Assembly (NCBI RefSeq): GCF_002209535.1
Contig: NZ_NJIG01000008.1
Location: forward strand, 1 to 64,000
Reading direction: 5' to 3'
DNA length: 64,000 nt
DNA from: Achromobacter marplatensis
Lineage (GTDB): Bacteria; Pseudomonadota; Gammaproteobacteria; Burkholderiales; Burkholderiaceae_B
In this document: positions 43,836 through 52,449 of the stretch, one piece after another
Layout of the letters: every line of letters starts with the position of its first letter
Numbering within the stretch: the first letter of the stretch is position 1
Translations under genes and position numbers: made by a program
Notes under the pieces: model-generated
What the model saw: the letters and a program-made list of their open reading frames with translations, nothing else
What the model was told of the DNA's origin: nothing
Databases searched by the model: none

Positions 43836-44666
43836 ATGCCCCGTTTCGACCGTAACGACCTGCTGGACAAGTTTCGCGCCATGGTGCGCGCACGCACGCC
43901 CATCGTGGGCGGCGGCGCGGGCACGGGCCTGTCGGCCAAGTGCGAAGAGGCGGGCGGCATCGACCTGATCGTGATCTATAACTCGGGCCGTTACCGCATG
44001 GCGGGCCGGGGCTCGCTGGCCGGGCTGCTGGCTTATGGCAACGCCAACGAGATCGTCGTCGACATGGGCCGCGAAGTGCTGCCCGTGGTGAAGAAAACCC
44101 CGGTGTTGGCCGGCGTGAACGGCACCGACCCCTTCTGCGACTTCGACGTGTTCCTGGACGACCTGAAGCGCCAGGGCTTTTCCGGCGTGCAGAACTTCCC
44201 CACCGTCGGCCTGATCGACGGCACCTTCCGCGCCAACCTGGAAGAGACGGGCATGGGTTATGCGCTGGAAGTGGACATGATCCGCCTGGCGCACAAGAAG
44301 GGCATGCTGACCACGCCCTACGTCTTCAATGAAGACGACGCGGTTGCGATGGCCAAGGCCGGCGCAGACATCATCGTCGCGCACATGGGCCTGACGACGG
44401 GCGGCTCCATCGGCGCCGAGACCTCGCAGACGCTGGACGGGTGCGTGGCCGCCATTGACCGCATTGCCGCCGCCGCGCTGGCGGTGAGTCCGGATATCAT
44501 CGTGCTCTGCCATGGCGGCCCCATCGCCACGCCCGAGGACGCCGCGCACGTGCTGCGCGCCTGCAAGCATTGCCATGGTTTCTACGGCGCGAGTTCCATG
44601 GAGCGCCTGCCCACCGAACAAGCGCTGACCGCTGCCACGCGTGAGTTCAAAAACCTGACTTTCTAA
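43836..44666 (+). CDS. Phosphoenolpyruvate-hydrolase-like TIM-barrel protein
   Basis: 276 aa. TIM-barrel of the PEP_hydrolase (formerly TIM-br_sig_trns) family: [88 protein letters not shown] and the C-terminal [12 protein letters not shown]. It is the partner of the Tm-1-like domain, which in plants is fused to it. A real substrate has not been shown to my knowledge. The next gene starts 9 bases later on the same strand. Confidence 0.92.
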   Translation: MPRFDRNDLLDKFRAMVRARTPIVGGGAGTGLSAKCEEAGGIDLIVIYNSGRYRMAGRGSLAGLLAYGNANEIVVDMGREVLPVVKKTPVLAGVNGTDPFCDFDVFLDDLKRQGFSGVQNFPTVGLIDGTFRANLEETGMGYALEVDMIRLAHKKGMLTTPYVFNEDDAVAMAKAGADIIVAHMGLTTGGSIGAETSQTLDGCVAAIDRIAAAALAVSPDIIVLCHGGPIATPEDAAHVLRACKHCHGFYGASSMERLPTEQALTAATREFKNLTF

Positions 44667-44675
44667 GAGGGTCCC

Positions 44676-45119
44676 ATGCCGCATACCGTCCACATCAGTG
44701 CCATCATCCATGCGCCGCTGGAAAAGGTCTGGCCGCTGTTCCGCGACTTCGACGGGCTGGCCGGCTGGCATCCCGGCGTGGCGCAAAGCCGGCTGGAAGC
44801 CGGTGGCCGCCAGGACGCGGTGGGCAGCGTGCGGCACCTGACGCTGGCGCCTTCGGGCTTTGTGCGCGAACAGCTGCTGATGCTGGACGATCCCGGCACC
44901 ACGCTGCGCTATTCCATCATCGAGACCGACCTGCCGATGCGCGACTACGTGGCGGGCGTCTCCCTGCGCCCCATCACGGAAAGCGGCCACACCCTGGTCG
45001 AATGGTGGGCCGACTTCCGGGTGGAAGGGGCGCCGCTTGCCGACGTGGCGAAGGCCGTGGGGCAGGGCGTGTTCGCGACGGGCCTGGCGGCGCTGGACGT
45101 GAAACTGCGCGCCGGCTAG
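44676..45119 (+). CDS. SRPBCC-family protein (polyketide cyclase/dehydrase-like)
   Basis: 147 aa. The START-like fold pattern: VHISAIIHAPLEKVWPLFRD, FDGLAGWHPGVAQS, GSVRHLTLAPSGFVREQLLM and GHTLVEWWADFRVE. MxaD-like group. No signal peptide. It probably binds or cycles a small hydrophobic molecule. It belongs to the Tm-1/PEP-hydrolase-like operon. Its stop overlaps the stop of the convergent LysR gene by 4 bases. Confidence 0.88.
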   Translation: MPHTVHISAIIHAPLEKVWPLFRDFDGLAGWHPGVAQSRLEAGGRQDAVGSVRHLTLAPSGFVREQLLMLDDPGTTLRYSIIETDLPMRDYVAGVSLRPITESGHTLVEWWADFRVEGAPLADVAKAVGQGVFATGLAALDVKLRAG

Positions 45120-46084
45120 GCCACCGCTTTCTTCCCGGCCGGCACGCGCTTGCAGCCGGCCGGCAGCGGTGCATCGCGCAGATAGTCGTGGATGGCGCGG
45201 ATCAGCGCCTGCGCGGCCGGGCTCAACGGATACTCCTTGTGCCGGATGATGCACACCGTGCGCACGACGGTCGGCCGCGCCAGCAGCGCGTAGGCCAGGC
45301 CGGGTTCCAGCACGCGTTGGGCGGCCAGCGCCGGCAGCACTGCCACGCCCAGCCCGGCCTTCACCAGGGCCGCCTGCGACGTCGTGCTGGAAGCTTCATA
45401 GAAGGGCGCGCCCGCCTCGATGGGCAAGTCCGCCCGGGCGCGCAAAAGCGCCATGATCCCTGTTTCGTCTACTACCCCCACCAGCTTGCGCTCGGCCAGG
45501 TCCGACCAGCGCATGGTGCCGTCGCGTCCCGGCCGCAGGCCGGCGTCGTCGGCACGGTAAAGCACCCCGAAACGGTCTTCCAGCACAGGGTCGAAGCGCA
45601 GCCCGGGCGCGTCGGCCCAGCGGCTGGTCAACCCGAAGTCCACCTCGCGCGTGGCAACCTTGCGCTGGATGCGACCGGAATTGTCGTCGCTCAGGTACAG
45701 GCGCACTGCAGGGTACTGTGCCGAGAAGCCGGCCGCGGCGGGCGCGATGATCTGCGTGATGGCCGATGGCGCGGCAGCAACACCGACGCGTCCGCGTTCC
45801 AGCGACCCATAGCGCACCACGTCTTCGATCACGCCGTCAAAATCCGCCAGCAGCCGCATCACGCGGGGAAGGAACTCTTCGCCGGCGGCGGTCAGCAGCA
45901 CGCGCCGGCTGGTGCGCGCAAAGAGCTGGGTGGCGAGAGCCTCCTCCAGTTGACGCACCAGGCTGGTGACCGAGGATTGCGTCTGGAACAGGCGCTTGGC
46001 GGCATGGGTAAAACTGGATTCCTGCGCCACCGCAACAAAGGCGGTCAAGTGCTTCAGGGTGACATGCTTGGGCAGCCGATTCAT
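45116..46084 (-). CDS. LysR-family regulator of the D-aminoacylase locus
   Basis: 322 aa from the ATG at 46084 (MNRLPKHVTLKHLTAFVAVA); an extended frame to 46171 would overlap the promoter region. HTH at about 10-65 (SSFTHAAKRLFQTQSSVTSL), followed by a PBP2 effector domain (GRVGVAAAPSAITQIIAPAA). It is divergent from the deacylase at 46174; the 89-base gap is AT-rich and contains a GATCAAT...ATTGATC inverted repeat. It most likely activates the deacylase and the Bug receptor. Confidence 0.9.
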   Translation of the reverse strand: MNRLPKHVTLKHLTAFVAVAQESSFTHAAKRLFQTQSSVTSLVRQLEEALATQLFARTSRRVLLTAAGEEFLPRVMRLLADFDGVIEDVVRYGSLERGRVGVAAAPSAITQIIAPAAAGFSAQYPAVRLYLSDDNSGRIQRKVATREVDFGLTSRWADAPGLRFDPVLEDRFGVLYRADDAGLRPGRDGTMRWSDLAERKLVGVVDETGIMALLRARADLPIEAGAPFYEASSTTSQAALVKAGLGVAVLPALAAQRVLEPGLAYALLARPTVVRTVCIIRHKEYPLSPAAQALIRAIHDYLRDAPLPAGCKRVPAGKKAVA

Positions 46085-46102
46085 TTCAAACCACGATAGA
46101 TG

Positions 46103-46133
46103 GATCAATAAAAACAATTTTTCCAGATTGATC
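46103..46133. promoter_or_regulatory. Inverted repeat GATCAAT-N17-ATTGATC between LysR and deacylase genes
   Basis: Perfect 7-bp arms at 46103-46109 and 46127-46133, spacer of 17 with an inner AAAAA-CAA-TTTTT. Central position between the divergent starts fits a LysR activation site. Confidence 0.5.
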
Positions 46134-46173
46134 GCGCGAACGATACTAGGGCCTTCATCCAGGCAGGACAATC

Positions 46174-47637
46174 ATGCGGCAGGAAACATTGGATCTGATC
46201 ATTGAAGGCGGCTGGGTCATCGACGGCCTGGGCGCGCCCAGGCGGCGGGCCGACGTCGGCGTGGCGGGCGAACGCATTGCGGCGATCGGCGACCTGTCCG
46301 GTGTGGCCGCTGCCCGCCGGCTGGACGCCCGGGGCAAGATCGTGGCGCCGGGGTTCATCGACGTGCACGGCCACGACGACCTGATGTTCGTCGAAAAGCC
46401 GGGCCTGGAATGGAAGACCAGCCAAGGCATCACCTCGGTCGTGGTCGGCAATTGCGGCGTCAGCGGCGCGCCCGCGCCGCTGCCCGGCAACACCGCCGCG
46501 GCCCTGGCCCTGCTGGGCGAAACGCCGTTGTTTGCGAACATGCAGGCCTACTTCGATGAAGTGCGGTCTACCCAGCCGATGATCAATGTGGCCGCGCTGG
46601 TCGGCCACGCGAACCTGCGCCTGGCCGCCATGCGTGATCCGACTGCGGCGCCCAGCGTGGACGAACAGGCGGCCATGCAGCGCATGCTGGCCGAGGCGCT
46701 CGCCGCCGGCGCGGTGGGGTTCAGCACCGGTCTGGCGTACCAGCCGGGCGGCGTGGCCGAACCCGCCGAACTGGAGGGGCTGGCCCGCGTGGCCGCGGCG
46801 CATGGCGCGCTGCACACCAGCCATATCCGCAACGAAGGCGACGAGGTCGAGGCGGCCGTGGACGAAGTGCTGGCCGTCGGGCGCAATACGGGCTGCGCCA
46901 CCGTGCTGTCGCACCACAAGTGCATGATGCCGCGCAACTGGGGCAAGAGCCGCGCCACGCTGGCCAACATCGACCGCGCCCGCGCCGAGGGCGTGGACGT
47001 GGCGCTGGACATCTATCCGTACCCGGGCAGCTCCACCATCCTGATTCCCGAACGCGCCGAAAGCATCGACGAAATCCGCATCACCTGGTCCACGCCGCAT
47101 CCCGAATGCAGCGGCGAATCGCTTGCCGACATCGCCGCGCGCTGGGGCTGCGACAAGATGACTGCGGCCCAAAGGCTGTGCCCGGCAGGCGCCATCTACT
47201 TCGCGATGGACGAAGCCGAAGTGCGGCGCATCTTCCAGCACGAATGCTGCATGGTCGGTTCCGACGGCTTGCCCAATGATGCGCATCCGCATCCGCGCCT
47301 GTGGGGCAGCTTCACGCGCGTGCTGGGCCGCTATGTGCGCGAGGCCGAGCTGCTGACGCTGGAAGCCGCCATCGCCAAGATGACGGCGCTGCCGGCGCGC
47401 GTGTTCGGCCTGACCGGACGCGGCCAGCTCAGCGTGGGGGCGTGGGCGGATATCACGGTGTTCGATGCGGACACGGTGGTGGACCGCGCCACGTGGGAGT
47501 CGCCCACGCTGGCGTCCACCGGCGTCGAGCACGTGCTGGTCAACGGCCAGCCCGTGTTTCCGGCAGCCGACGGCATGGCGCGCCCCGGAAAGATATTGCG
47601 CCGGGAACCCGCCGCGCGCGACCAGCACCCCGAATAA
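46174..47637 (+). CDS. D-aminoacylase / N-acyl-D-amino-acid deacylase family amidohydrolase
   Basis: 487 aa. Amidohydrolase-superfamily metal site: GFIDVHGHDD (H-x-H), GNCG near residue 90, HTSHIRNEGDEV with a His, and a late Asp in VGSDGLPND. N-terminal (1-60) and C-terminal beta parts (ADITVFDADTVVDRATW) form the small beta domain. The family cleaves acyl groups from D-amino acids or opens hydantoin-like rings. The real substrate is not known. It is followed after 34 bases by the Bug receptor. Confidence 0.9.
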   Translation: MRQETLDLIIEGGWVIDGLGAPRRRADVGVAGERIAAIGDLSGVAAARRLDARGKIVAPGFIDVHGHDDLMFVEKPGLEWKTSQGITSVVVGNCGVSGAPAPLPGNTAAALALLGETPLFANMQAYFDEVRSTQPMINVAALVGHANLRLAAMRDPTAAPSVDEQAAMQRMLAEALAAGAVGFSTGLAYQPGGVAEPAELEGLARVAAAHGALHTSHIRNEGDEVEAAVDEVLAVGRNTGCATVLSHHKCMMPRNWGKSRATLANIDRARAEGVDVALDIYPYPGSSTILIPERAESIDEIRITWSTPHPECSGESLADIAARWGCDKMTAAQRLCPAGAIYFAMDEAEVRRIFQHECCMVGSDGLPNDAHPHPRLWGSFTRVLGRYVREAELLTLEAAIAKMTALPARVFGLTGRGQLSVGAWADITVFDADTVVDRATWESPTLASTGVEHVLVNGQPVFPAADGMARPGKILRREPAARDQHPE

Positions 47638-47671
47638 CAACAGCAACCATCCTTCAGGAGACAACCCCATC

Positions 47672-48634
47672 ATGATGATGCGCAAAACTTGTACGGCCCT
47701 TCTGCTTGCCGCCGTGCTGCCCGCGGCCCACGCCGCCTTTCCCGACCATCCCATCACCCTGATCGTGCCGTTCCCGGCCGGCGGTCCCACCGATATCGTC
47801 GGCCGGGTGGCGGCGGCGAAGGCGGGCGAGATCCTGGGCCAGCAGATCGTGGTGGAAAACCGCACCGGCGCCTCGGGCACCATCGGCATGGTCGCCACGG
47901 CGCGCGCCAAGCCGGACGGCTACACCGTGGGCCTGGCCACCGTCAGCACGCACGGCACCGCGCCGCACCTGTTCCCCAATCTGGCGTACGACCCGGTGAA
48001 GGATTTCACGCCCATCAGCAACCTGGTCACCAGTCCCAACATCCTGAGCGTGAATCCGAAGTTCCCCGCGCAGACGCTGGCCGACTTCGTGTCGCACGTG
48101 CGCGCCAATCCGAACAAGGACGGCTATGCCAACGCCGGCGCGGGCGGCGTGAACGACCTGGGCATGATCTGGTTCCTGCAGATCATCGGCGGCAAGATGA
48201 ACAGCATCTCTTACCGTGGCTCGGCGCCCGCGTTGACCGACACCGTGGGCGGCGTGGTGCCGGTGATCTTCGACAACTTCCCGTCCTCGTTGCCCTACCT
48301 GAAAAGCAAGCATCTGCATGCGCTGGCCATCACGGGCGCCGAGCGCAACCCGCGGCTGCCCGATGTGCCGACGTTCGCCGAGCAAGGCTACAAGGACTAC
48401 GACGTCACCGCCTGGTACGGCGTCGTCGGGCCGGCAGGGATGCCCGCCGACGTGCGAGACAAGTTGGCGCAGGCCTTCGCCCAGGCCGTGCGCGATCCGG
48501 CCACGGCGGCAAAGATGGAAGAGACGGGCGCGTTCCCGCTGGGCAACACGCCGGCGGAATTTGCAGAACAGATCCGCAGCGAACGTGACCGCTGGAAGAC
48601 GGTGATCGATCGCGCGCAGATCAAGCTGCAGTAA
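47672..48634 (+). CDS. Bug-family tripartite tricarboxylate transporter receptor
   Basis: 320 aa from the first of three ATGs at 47672 (aggag upstream). Signal peptide MMMRKTCTALLLAAVLPAAH then A/AFP. Bug-family motifs: ITLIVPFPAGGPTDIVGR, IVVENRTGASGTIGM, GYANAGAGGVNDLGM and LPDVPTFAEQGYKDYDV. It binds a carboxylate-type ligand in the periplasm. The membrane partners (TctA/TctB) are not in the window, as is common for the many orphan Bug proteins of Bordetella and Achromobacter. The link with the deacylase suggests an N-acyl amino acid or its product as ligand. Confidence 0.94.
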   Translation: MMMRKTCTALLLAAVLPAAHAAFPDHPITLIVPFPAGGPTDIVGRVAAAKAGEILGQQIVVENRTGASGTIGMVATARAKPDGYTVGLATVSTHGTAPHLFPNLAYDPVKDFTPISNLVTSPNILSVNPKFPAQTLADFVSHVRANPNKDGYANAGAGGVNDLGMIWFLQIIGGKMNSISYRGSAPALTDTVGGVVPVIFDNFPSSLPYLKSKHLHALAITGAERNPRLPDVPTFAEQGYKDYDVTAWYGVVGPAGMPADVRDKLAQAFAQAVRDPATAAKMEETGAFPLGNTPAEFAEQIRSERDRWKTVIDRAQIKLQ

Positions 48635-48640
48635 GCGCCG

Positions 48641-50029
48641 TCAGTAGACGTCGCGGCGGTAACGGCCGCCGTGCTGCAGGGCTTGCAGGCGCTCGTCGCC
48701 CAGGATGTCTTGCAGCGCGGCGTCCACGCCGCTTGCCATGCCTTGCAGGCTGCCGCAGACATAGATGGCGGCGCCCGCGTCCACCCAGGACCGCACCGCG
48801 TCGGCGTGTTCGCGCAGCAGGTGCTGCACGTACCGGCGCTGGGGCTGGTCGCGCGAATAGACGGCGTCCATGCGTTCCAGCGTGCCGTCCTGCCGCCAGG
48901 CGGCGATGTCCTCGTGGCAGAAGCGGTCATGCGCGGCGTTGCGTTCGCCGAAGACCAGCCAGTTGCGCCGGTGACCTGCGGCGCGGCGGGCCTTGATCAA
49001 GGCCCGCAGGCCTGCCAGCCCGGTGCCGTTGCCCACCAGGATCATCGGGCGTCCGTCGTCGGGCGCATGGAAATTGCGGTTGGCGCGCACGCGCAGTTCA
49101 ATGCCGTCGCCTTCCTGGGCAATATGGGTCAGCCAGCCGCTGCCCAGCCCCAAGCCGCCGTCCGCGCTGCGCATCTGGCGCACCAGCAACTGGATGGCGC
49201 CATCTTCCGGCAGAGATGCGATGGAGTATTCGCGGTGCGCCTGTACCGGGCCGCCGCGTGCGTGCCGGGGGCCGATCTCGGCGATATCGCCGGCCATCCA
49301 GCATGGTGCGTCGCCGGCGGGCGGTGTCAGCGTCAGCAGATAACAAGGGCCGCCCTGGCTGTCGGGATTCATCAGGGTGCGGCCAGTCAGGCGCCAGGTG
49401 TCGTACACGGGCGCTTGCCAGTCGGGCAGGTCGCTGCGGCCGGCCAGCAGGCCCAGGTGATGCTGCCAATGGCGCAGCGCCGCCGGGTCGCCGTTGTCCA
49501 CTTCCACTAAATCGAACAGCGGCGTCGCGCCTTGGGCATGCAGCCAGTCGTCAAGCCGGTGGCCGAAACCGCAGAACTGGGCGTATTCGCTGTCGCCCAG
49601 CGCCAGCACGGCGTATTGCATGCCGGTCAGCCCCGGGGCCGCGCCGACGGCCGTTGGCAAGGCCTGCATCTGGCCGGCGAAGGCCGCAGCGGCGTCGGGC
49701 GGGTCGCCTTCGCCGTAGGTGCTGGCTACGAACAGGACGCGCCGATAGGTGGTCAGACGCGCCAGGTCCAGCTGGTCAAGCGCCGCCACGCGAACCGTCA
49801 GGCCGCCGGCGCGCAGGGAGTCGGCCGTCTGCGCGGCCAGCGTCTCGGCGTAGCCGGTCTGGGTTGCGTAGGCGACCAGCAATGTGTCTTCGGGCGTGGG
49901 CGCGTTCAGGGCTTGCAGGGCCTCTGCGTGCAGGGCTTCCAGCCGCCGGGCGCGCCGCCATGCCCATACGCAGAGCAGCAGCCAAAGCCCCACCACGCAT
50001 GCCGCAGCAATCAACCGGGTCAGGCTCAT
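48641..50029 (-). CDS. Membrane-anchored flavodoxin/reductase flavoprotein
   Basis: 462 aa from the ATG at 50029. An N-terminal transmembrane helix (IAAACVVGLWLLLCVWAWRR) is followed by a flavodoxin domain (TLLVAYATQTGYAETLAAQT, FVASTYGEGDPPDAAAAF, LALGDSEYAQFCGFG) and an FAD/NAD(P)H-binding ferredoxin-reductase domain (REYSIASLPED; ILVGNGTGLAGLRALIKARR; NWLVFGERN; YVCGSLQGMA). The layout is like sulfite reductase or P450 reductase flavoproteins, but shorter. It would pass electrons from cytosolic NAD(P)H to the membrane. Last gene of the Fur-linked operon; 4 bases after apbE. Confidence 0.88.
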   Translation of the reverse strand: MSLTRLIAAACVVGLWLLLCVWAWRRARRLEALHAEALQALNAPTPEDTLLVAYATQTGYAETLAAQTADSLRAGGLTVRVAALDQLDLARLTTYRRVLFVASTYGEGDPPDAAAAFAGQMQALPTAVGAAPGLTGMQYAVLALGDSEYAQFCGFGHRLDDWLHAQGATPLFDLVEVDNGDPAALRHWQHHLGLLAGRSDLPDWQAPVYDTWRLTGRTLMNPDSQGGPCYLLTLTPPAGDAPCWMAGDIAEIGPRHARGGPVQAHREYSIASLPEDGAIQLLVRQMRSADGGLGLGSGWLTHIAQEGDGIELRVRANRNFHAPDDGRPMILVGNGTGLAGLRALIKARRAAGHRRNWLVFGERNAAHDRFCHEDIAAWRQDGTLERMDAVYSRDQPQRRYVQHLLREHADAVRSWVDAGAAIYVCGSLQGMASGVDAALQDILGDERLQALQHGGRYRRDVY

Positions 50030-50033
50030 GGGG

Positions 50034-51059
50034 TCAGCGAGGCAGCGCCAGCGCCTGGAACGCCGGGGTGGCGACGACGCGATAGGCGTCGGCGTCGCGC
50101 AGGATGAAGAGGGCTGCCAGATCATGGCGGCGGGCATAAGCCAGGCCGTCCGTTTCGCCCAGCACCGTCAGCACGGTGGCCAGCGCGTCGGCCTGCATGC
50201 AGACCGGGTGTAGCACGGAAACCGAGGCCACGTTGTTGCGCACGGGCTGGCCGGTGCGCGGGTCGATGGTGTGGGCGTAGCGGGCCTCGCCGCTGCCGGC
50301 ATGGCGCCGGTAGTCGCCCGAAGTCGCGATGCTGCGATCTTCCAGCGGCAATGCCAGGGCATGGTCATCGCTGGCGTCGGGCACTTCGACGGCAACGCGC
50401 CAAGGCTGACCGTCGGGCCGTTTGCCGCGTGCCCGCAATTCACCGCCGACTTCCACCAGGTATTGCGTGATCCCCAGCGCGTCCAGCGCCATCGCGGCGC
50501 GGTCCACGCCGTAGCCTTTGGCGATGGACGACAGGTCCAGATAGGCGCCGCCGGGTTGGAAGGCGGCTTGCCGCGCGGCATCCAGCGCCACGCGCTGCCA
50601 TCCGCAACGCAGGCGTGCGGCATCGATGGCGGCGGGCGAGGGCGGTTCAAAGGCGCGTTGATGCGGCCCGAAGCCCCAGGCGTTGACCAGAGGGCCGACC
50701 GTCGGGTCATAGGCTCCCGCGCTGTCTTGCGCCAGCGCCATCGCATGGCGCAGCACATGAAAGAACGCGTCGGGCAATTCCCGCCAGCCAGCGCCGGCCT
50801 GATTGAACAGGCTGATGTCGGAGCCGGCTTCCCACGTGCTCATCTGGGCCACGACCTCATCCAAGGCGGCCTGGATCGCCATCCGCGCCGCCTGATCGCT
50901 GCAACCGGCGGGCAGCGCCATGCGCGCCGACCAGGTCGTGCCCATGGTCGCGCCAGCCAGCGCAGCCGGCGTCGCAAGCGCGGCCGGCATGGCGCCATAG
51001 GCGACGCGCACGGCGGGCGCCGCCGCGCCGCGCGGCGCATAGGAAGGAGAGGTCGCCAC
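50034..51059 (-). CDS. apbE: FAD:protein FMN transferase
   Basis: 341 aa. ApbE family: TPAALAGATMGTTWSARM, the flavin-binding stretch WEAGSDISLFNQ, DLSSIAKGYGVDRAA, YLVEVGGELRARGKRPDG, ATSGDYRRH and the terminal HTIDPRTGQPVRNN. It attaches FMN from FAD to Thr in proteins carrying the D-x-x-S-G-A-T motif. Unusually the N terminus (MATSPSYAPRGA) lacks an obvious signal peptide or lipobox, whereas many ApbE proteins are exported. The likely target in the same operon is the DUF2271 protein. Confidence 0.92.
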   Translation of the reverse strand: MATSPSYAPRGAAAPAVRVAYGAMPAALATPAALAGATMGTTWSARMALPAGCSDQAARMAIQAALDEVVAQMSTWEAGSDISLFNQAGAGWRELPDAFFHVLRHAMALAQDSAGAYDPTVGPLVNAWGFGPHQRAFEPPSPAAIDAARLRCGWQRVALDAARQAAFQPGGAYLDLSSIAKGYGVDRAAMALDALGITQYLVEVGGELRARGKRPDGQPWRVAVEVPDASDDHALALPLEDRSIATSGDYRRHAGSGEARYAHTIDPRTGQPVRNNVASVSVLHPVCMQADALATVLTVLGETDGLAYARRHDLAALFILRDADAYRVVATPAFQALALPR

Positions 51060-51073
51060 GCGCCTGCTGCCGC

Positions 51074-51874
51074 TTAGGGCTGCAGCACTTCGACGGTGCC
51101 GGCGTAGGACAGGCGGCGCTTCTTGGCTTGCGGCACGGTGACCTTGGCGTCTTCCATGCCGGCTTCAATCCAGTACAAGCCCGGCTGCGCCCACTTCACC
51201 GAGAACTTGCCATCCTTGTCCGTTTTCAGCTTAATTTCGCCGACCTTGTCGCGATAGCGGCTGCCGCCGGGCACCACGTTCACTTCCAGTTCCGCGGCGG
51301 GCTTGCCATCCAGCAGCATCTGGAAGGTGGCTTCCTCGCCCGTGAACAGGTCATTGGGATGCGTGACGGGCGCCAGTTCCAGGCCGCGGCCCACCGGCTT
51401 GACGGCGGTGGGCTTGCCCGCCGTGACGAAGGTTTCGACGCGGCCCAGGCTTTGCGACACTTCCAGTTCCTGCGCGTTGGCGGGCACGGCCTGGGCCATG
51501 CCTTCCACCTTGCCGAAGTAGCGCTTGTTCTTGCCGTCTTCCTTCCAGCGCGCGAATACGCCGTCGTTGACGACCGCCACGCGATAGGTGCCGCTTTGCT
51601 TGAGCTGCAGGTCGAAGGTGCTGCGCAGCTTGCCGCGGTTCAGGTTCTCGGCTTCGGCGGCATTGCCGTCCGGTGCGATGACGGTCAGGCCGTCCAGGCG
51701 CAGCGGCGCGTGGTTGAAATAGAACTTGTCGTTGCCCACGGCCGCGTCGACCGTGATCCAGCTGTCGGTGCCCGACAGCACGGTGGAGGACGGCACGATC
51801 CAGACGTCATGCGCCTGCGAGGCGAAGGGCAGGCACAGCGCCAGGGCGGCGGCCAGTTTGGCGGCGGATTTCAT
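51074..51874 (-). CDS. DUF4198 periplasmic protein
   Basis: 266 aa. Signal peptide MKSAAKLAAALALCLPFASQ ending in A, then HDVWIVPSS, the hallmark start of DUF4198 (a periplasmic beta-rich domain often annotated as 'nickel uptake' or cobalamin-related). A later Ig-like module starts at about 165 (THPNDLFTGEEATFQMLLDG; GRYRDKVGEIKLKTDKDG). In this operon it lies between apbE and the DUF2271 gene. Metal or flavin handling is plausible, but the function is not proven. Confidence 0.9.
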   Translation of the reverse strand: MKSAAKLAAALALCLPFASQAHDVWIVPSSTVLSGTDSWITVDAAVGNDKFYFNHAPLRLDGLTVIAPDGNAAEAENLNRGKLRSTFDLQLKQSGTYRVAVVNDGVFARWKEDGKNKRYFGKVEGMAQAVPANAQELEVSQSLGRVETFVTAGKPTAVKPVGRGLELAPVTHPNDLFTGEEATFQMLLDGKPAAELEVNVVPGGSRYRDKVGEIKLKTDKDGKFSVKWAQPGLYWIEAGMEDAKVTVPQAKKRRLSYAGTVEVLQP

Positions 51875-51905
51875 GATTGCGCTCCTTGAAGGCGGTTCAA
51901 TGGGA

Positions 51906-52421
51906 TCAGGGTTTGAGGTCGAGCGCGATGGCGCCCAATTCGTGTTCGCCGCGGGCGGTCAATTGCTCGGCCTTTTGCGGCGGCCATTGGAAGGGGATGC
52001 GCAGCAGTTCGCGGCCACCCACCTCGCGGGCAGCTTCCACCACCACGGCGTACTGGCCGGGCTTGAGGCCCGACAAGGGCTTGCTGGCGGCGTCAAAGCT
52101 CAGGGCATGCTTGCCGACAGGCTTGGTCGCGCCGCTCACGCCGTCCACCGGGAACTGCTGGTTGCGGCCGCTGCGGCGCCACCACTGGCGCATGTCCTTC
52201 AGCCACTCGGTGCCTTCGTTGTTCTTCTTGGCCACGTCGTACCAGACGGCCAGGTCGGCCGCCACGCTCTGGTCGGGGTTTTCGATCCAGATCGCCACGT
52301 AGGGGCGGTGGTACTCGGCCACGTCCAGGCGCGGCACCTCGATGTTCAGGCCGATATCGGCCGCTTGGGCCGTTCGGGCGATCAGGCCGGCCAAGAGGGC
52401 CGACAAGAGCAGTTTGCGCAT
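51906..52421 (-). CDS. DUF2271 periplasmic protein, probable flavinylation target
   Basis: 171 aa. Signal peptide MRKLLLSALLAGLIARTAQA then ADIG. The DUF2271 pattern follows (LNIEVPRLDVAEYHRPYVAI, IENPDQSV, WYDVAKKNN, WRRSGRNQ). At residues 93-100 it carries DGVSGATK: the sequence D-G-x-S-G-A-T is what ApbE recognises in NqrC and related proteins, with FMN linked to Thr99. This would make it a periplasmic flavoprotein electron carrier between the PepSY protein and Fe(III). Downstream of the PepSY gene by 28 bases. Confidence 0.88.
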   Translation of the reverse strand: MRKLLLSALLAGLIARTAQAADIGLNIEVPRLDVAEYHRPYVAIWIENPDQSVAADLAVWYDVAKKNNEGTEWLKDMRQWWRRSGRNQQFPVDGVSGATKPVGKHALSFDAASKPLSGLKPGQYAVVVEAAREVGGRELLRIPFQWPPQKAEQLTARGEHELGAIALDLKP

Positions 52422-52449
52422 GGAGTTCTCCAGGGGCGGATCGATGGAA

